Assembly: GCA_900769175.1 (NCBI GenBank)
Contig: CAAGFP010000076.1
Coordinates: 1 to 8,489 of the forward strand
Direction of reading: 5' to 3'
Origin: Lachnospiraceae bacterium
GTDB lineage: Bacteria > Bacillota > Clostridia > Lachnospirales > Lachnospiraceae
DNA length: 8,489 bases
A program made the translations under genes and the position numbers. Within the stretch, counting starts at the first letter, position 1, and the number at the start of each line of letters is the position of its first letter. Of the stretch, positions 5,126-8,489 are shown in pieces. The notes under the pieces were generated by a model. The model saw only the letters and a program-made list of their open reading frames with translations, did no database searches and had not been told where the DNA came from.

Positions 5126-7987
5126 TTAATCTCCGGCATTTCCTGAAGTAATCGGGGTATCTGCTTCGCCGGTAATGAGTTTATCTTCTGCCTCCAGGCT
5201 GTAATAATAAAGGAGAATATCCTTTGTCGCCTGTGCAGCGTAATCAGATGAATATCCGTTCATGATTCTGGTAGCAACGGATATTTCCGGTTTGTTATAC
5301 GGTGCGTAACAAACGAATAAGGCATGGTTTGCTTTACCGGCAACTTCCTGTGCCGTACCGGTTTTGCCGGCAACTTCTACGCCGATGTCAAAATATTTCT
5401 TCTTTTGTACGACCATTCTCATACCGCTGTGAATGGCATTCCAAACAGATGCGCTTAAATCAATCCGGTTTCTGACATTCGCATGATTGTCTTCAATCAT
5501 AACTCCCGTAGGACTTACAATTTTATCAATTAAGGTTAAATCATAAACGGTACCGGAATTTGCAACGGCCGTTACATACCTGGAAAGGCCTACGGTAGTA
5601 AAAGCATTGGTTCCCTGTCCGATTGCCGAAGGAACCGGCAGACGATCGGAAACCTGAGGGTCTGATTCGGAAATTTCAACACCTGATTTTTCATCCAGTC
5701 CGAATAATTGGACATATTTAGCAAGACGGTCAATACCAAGCTGTGGATCATATCCGTCTTCTCCCTGCGAAAGCCGGTAACCGACTTCGTAAAAGAAATT
5801 GTTACATGAATTCGCAATTGCTTCCGACAAGGTGAGATTGCCGTGCGCAGAAGGATAAATCCAGCATTTATGAACCGTATCGTTTAATTTGGTAAAACTT
5901 CCGGTACATTGGATTTCCGTTCCGAGATTAATCACTCCTTCTTCAATGGCTGCAACCGAAGAAACCATCTTAAATGTGGAACCGGGGGCACATCGGTATT
6001 GGGTTGCATAATTCCATAACGGTTTCGATTGATCGGCATTGAGTTTGGCAAGATATGCCGCATCAGCGGAATTTGCAAGCTTATTATTGTCATAACTCGG
6101 ATATGAGACCAATGCAAGCACATCTCCGGTATTTACATCCGTAACAACACAGGAAGCGGAACAGGGATCCAATGATAACTGTGCAGGTGTAATCTGCAGG
6201 GTTGAAATACAATGAATCATAAAGTCATAGGAAGACAGACTTCCTGCCTTTAATGCTTTGATTCTGCTTTCCTCCACATTGATTAAATCCTGATCCCATA
6301 AAACGATACAAACCTGTTTTCCGGTAATATCGTTATTATAAATCATGTATTTGTATAATTTTTTAGCAAAGTCCGTGTTATTGGTCAAATGGGATAAAAT
6401 ATAATCTACAAGCCCATTGTATATTTCTTCGGAGGAAGAATATTTCATATCGAATGCAAGCTTTGAAGTATCAATCCAGTTTTGGGAAATACAATAATTC
6501 AAGTATTCTTTCAGGCTGATGGATTCTTCCGTTGTCCATTTTATATAGGTTTCATCTTCTGTATTGATTTCGGAACGAACCAACACATTATGATTATCAG
6601 ACATTAACATCGAAATGATATAACTTTCATAAATCTGATATTCTTTTGAAAGCTCATTGTATGCTTTATCATTGGTCGTAAGCTGTTTTTCGAGCTCACT
6701 TAATACACGCTCTTCTTTTGCCAGAAAACTTTCATAAATCTGTTTTTCGGTCACGGATGCATAGCTTTGTGAAAACCGTGAAGTATTGATGACATTATTG
6801 TCAAACAACGCAAAATATACATCGTCAATCGGGATGATCAAATCCGAAGAAGAGGCATTTTCAGGTGGTGTATAATTTTGGACATTTCTTATTTTGGCAA
6901 CCAGAATACCCGCTATTTTCTGCTCTAAAATCGAATAAATCGCAATCTGTAGATTCTTATCAATGGTCAGATAAATATCATTTCCGGCAATCGGTTCAAC
7001 ATAATCGGTAGTGTCAAGAATCCGGCCCATTACATCTACATAGATAGTCTCTTTACCTTTGATTCCCTGAAGTTTGTCTTCGCAGGAATACTCGATTCCG
7101 GTTTTGCCGACATAATCATTTAAAGAATAATTATCATTCAGCTTGGAATATTCTTCATACTCTTCATTTGATATTTTGCCGGTATAGCCGATAATCTGTG
7201 AAAAATATGTACTGTCATTATAACGTCTTACGGTAGCGGAACTAACCTTTACTCCGGGAAGCTCGTCGGAATATTCTTTAACGATGGCAACGGTTTCATC
7301 CGATACATCATTTGCAACAATCGTTGATACAAACTTCTGATATTTATTCGAAGACAATGCGGTACGAATGGCAATGATTTTGAGAATATCTTTTTTTTCA
7401 TACCCTTCCATGGGAGTCAGATTATTCTCTTCATCATAACTTCCGATGCCGTAATACTTTTTGGCGCATAGTCTTTGAACAATATCTTCGGGCGTTGAAG
7501 TCTTTTCTTCATAAGTCAAATCATTCGTACTGGCTTTCCCGTAAATATCGGCAAGAAAACGAAGTAATTGTTTACCTTCAACACTGTAAGCATAGTTTCC
7601 GTCTTCATCCACATAGATTTTATATTCGTTCACAACACTGTCACCGTTTTTTTCGATCAGCTGAATGAGACGATAAATCGTATCATTCATAATACGGTTT
7701 TTATACTTGTTATCTTCGAATACATCTTCAATTGTAATATTATAAGCAAGCTCATTGTAAGCAAGTAAATAACCGTTTCGGTCGAAAATATTGCCTCTGG
7801 TGCTGTTTACGGACCGTTCACGCAGAATCTTTAACTGATAATTATCCAGATACTCTTCTCCTTTTACAATTTGAAGATAAAATAATCTGGAAATGATTAC
7901 AATTGCAGCTACGGTAAATAACACGCCAAGAACGAACAATCTTGATTTTATTATATTTATGAGTAAATCTCGTAATTTGGCAAACAC
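5126..7987 (-). CDS. mrdA: Class B penicillin-binding protein 2 (elongation transpeptidase) with large insertion
   Basis: PBP2 is the transpeptidase that crosslinks the glycan made by RodA. The 953-residue protein has a short cytoplasmic N-terminus and one membrane anchor (about 17-40). A pedestal/dimerisation domain follows, with STRGNIFDRNG (62-72), YVGKTGIEY (292-300) and DIYLTIDKNLQ (337-347). The transpeptidase domain runs from about 610 to 935, with STFK (Ser670, Lys673), SCN (727-729) and KTG (875-877). Between residue about 360 and 610, where related PBP2 proteins pass almost directly to the GxVxVxDxxTGEVLAL strand, there are some 250 extra residues rich in Tyr, Glu and Lys. Cys694, Cys708, His715 and Cys728 could form a metal site by the active serine. 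The start is GTG 7987, sharing one base with the mreD stop and preceded by AAGGAG at 7996-8001. Confidence 0.95.
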   Translation of the reverse strand: MFAKLRDLLINIIKSRLFVLGVLFTVAAIVIISRLFYLQIVKGEEYLDNYQLKILRERSVNSTRGNIFDRNGYLLAYNELAYNITIEDVFEDNKYKNRIMNDTIYRLIQLIEKNGDSVVNEYKIYVDEDGNYAYSVEGKQLLRFLADIYGKASTNDLTYEEKTSTPEDIVQRLCAKKYYGIGSYDEENNLTPMEGYEKKDILKIIAIRTALSSNKYQKFVSTIVANDVSDETVAIVKEYSDELPGVKVSSATVRRYNDSTYFSQIIGYTGKISNEEYEEYSKLNDNYSLNDYVGKTGIEYSCEDKLQGIKGKETIYVDVMGRILDTTDYVEPIAGNDIYLTIDKNLQIAIYSILEQKIAGILVAKIRNVQNYTPPENASSSDLIIPIDDVYFALFDNNVINTSRFSQSYASVTEKQIYESFLAKEERVLSELEKQLTTNDKAYNELSKEYQIYESYIISMLMSDNHNVLVRSEINTEDETYIKWTTEESISLKEYLNYCISQNWIDTSKLAFDMKYSSSEEIYNGLVDYILSHLTNNTDFAKKLYKYMIYNNDITGKQVCIVLWDQDLINVEESRIKALKAGSLSSYDFMIHCISTLQITPAQLSLDPCSASCVVTDVNTGDVLALVSYPSYDNNKLANSADAAYLAKLNADQSKPLWNYATQYRCAPGSTFKMVSSVAAIEEGVINLGTEIQCTGSFTKLNDTVHKCWIYPSAHGNLTLSEAIANSCNNFFYEVGYRLSQGEDGYDPQLGIDRLAKYVQLFGLDEKSGVEISESDPQVSDRLPVPSAIGQGTNAFTTVGLSRYVTAVANSGTVYDLTLIDKIVSPTGVMIEDNHANVRNRIDLSASVWNAIHSGMRMVVQKKKYFDIGVEVAGKTGTAQEVAGKANHALFVCYAPYNKPEISVATRIMNGYSSDYAAQATKDILLYYYSLEAEDKLITGEADTPITSGNAGD

Positions 7988-8489
7988 TAAGCATTCTCCT
8001 TCTTTTCTTTAACACGGAAAAGGAAATGTTCAAGCAATAACAATGCCGGATAAAACAGGATTGCTATAAATATGGTATATGCAAGCTCGGGCAGGCATAT
8101 ATTTAAGAAATAGAAACCGAAATGGAATCTGCTTCTTAACAAAAACAAAACCACATAATTTATCAGTGAATAAAATAAATCACTGACCGAAAAAAGTATA
8201 AGCGGAAGCTTGATATCTTCCGGATAAAAGGTATTATGAAACTGTCCGTTTAAAAACCCGATAAACATATAAAGCAAAGCATAGAATCCGACAATTTCAA
8301 AAGAAAAAATATCCAATAGAAAGCCACATATAAATCCGACAAATACTCCTGTCCGGTCTCCTTGCATGAATCCGCTGGCAGCGGTCAGCAAAAGAAGAAT
8401 ATTAGGCATAATATTACTGATTCGAAACATGCCCGAAAACGTACTTTGTAAAAGAAAACAAATAAATATCAGTAAAATATTCGTAATAA
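7987..8489 (-). CDS. mreD: Rod shape-determining protein MreD, 5' end outside window
   Basis: MreD is a small integral membrane protein of the elongasome, linking MreC with the RodA/PBP2 machinery. The frame stays open to the right edge, giving about 166 visible residues. Before the ATG at 8430 the frame reads ILLIFICFLLQSTFSGMFRI, which is the typical first membrane helix of MreD (LLxxFLLQSTF). The true start therefore lies a few codons beyond the window, and 8430 is an internal Met. Further family signs are NIMPNILLLLTAASGFMQGD, then GFICGFLLDIFS and GFYALLYMFIGFLNGQF. About five hydrophobic segments are followed by a basic tail (RVKEKKENA). The stop TAG overlaps the PBP2 GTG by one base. 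mreC and mreB would be expected upstream, outside the window (inference). Confidence 0.93.
   Translation of the reverse strand, partial: ITNILLIFICFLLQSTFSGMFRISNIMPNILLLLTAASGFMQGDRTGVFVGFICGFLLDIFSFEIVGFYALLYMFIGFLNGQFHNTFYPEDIKLPLILFSVSDLFYSLINYVVLFLLRSRFHFGFYFLNICLPELAYTIFIAILFYPALLLLEHFLFRVKEKKENA
7996..8001 (-). promoter_or_regulatory. Ribosome binding site of the PBP2 gene
   Basis: AAGGAG on the minus strand sits inside the last codons of mreD, eight bases before the GTG at 7987. It supports the GTG start and coupling of PBP2 translation to mreD (TAGTG overlap). Confidence 0.75.

Noticed and set aside
5590..6123. Alternative-frame minus-strand open frames inside PBP2
   Set aside because: They lie wholly within the PBP2 transpeptidase domain in another frame and carry no motifs.
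7987..8430. mreD starting at the ATG at 8430 (147 residues)
   Set aside because: The same frame is open to the window edge and encodes the typical first MreD membrane helix upstream, so this ATG is internal.

Overview
The window is a single, densely packed, minus-strand operon (read from right to left) for rod-shape maintenance, division-site placement and peptidoglycan maturation. Gene order is mreD (cut by the right edge) - class B PBP2 (mrdA) - minC - minD - a truncated minE - rodA - mgsA - D,D-carboxypeptidase - HlyD-like adaptor (cut by the left edge). This order, the AT-rich DNA, the strong AGGAGG-type ribosome binding sites and the protein sequences point to a low-GC Firmicute of the class Clostridia, most likely Lachnospiraceae. 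That placement is inference from family resemblance; there is no rRNA in the window to confirm it.

Layout: mreD runs off the right edge (its start lies outside) and its stop shares one base with the GTG start of PBP2. PBP2 is unusually long (953 residues) because about 250 residues are inserted before the transpeptidase domain. minC follows after 24 bases, minD after 9, and a 51-codon minE remnant after 12. The minE remnant overlaps the start of rodA by 8 bases. rodA is followed after 14 bases by mgsA (methylglyoxal synthase), which overlaps a penicillin-binding D,D-carboxypeptidase gene. The stop codon of that gene abuts the ATG of an HlyD-like membrane adaptor that continues past the left edge. 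No gap is longer than 24 bases, and I see no internal terminator, convincing promoter, RNA gene, repeat, mobile element or CRISPR array.

How the genes work together: MreD, RodA (SEDS glycosyltransferase) and PBP2 (transpeptidase) are the core of the elongasome. The carboxypeptidase trims the stem peptides of the new wall. MinC, MinD and MinE decide where FtsZ may assemble. mgsA is a metabolic passenger that diverts dihydroxyacetone phosphate to methylglyoxal.

The most interesting signal is in the Min module. The minE gene is too short to appear in a length-filtered ORF search. It keeps the anti-MinCD segment but has no room for the topological-specificity/dimerisation domain. The upstream MinC also lacks the usual RSGQ motif used to contact MinD, reading LPGE at that place. 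The Min system here may therefore work in a non-canonical way. Secondary points are the large PBP2 insertion, a possible Cys/Cys/His/Cys metal site near the PBP2 active serine, and a Glu in place of the usual catalytic Asp in MgsA.
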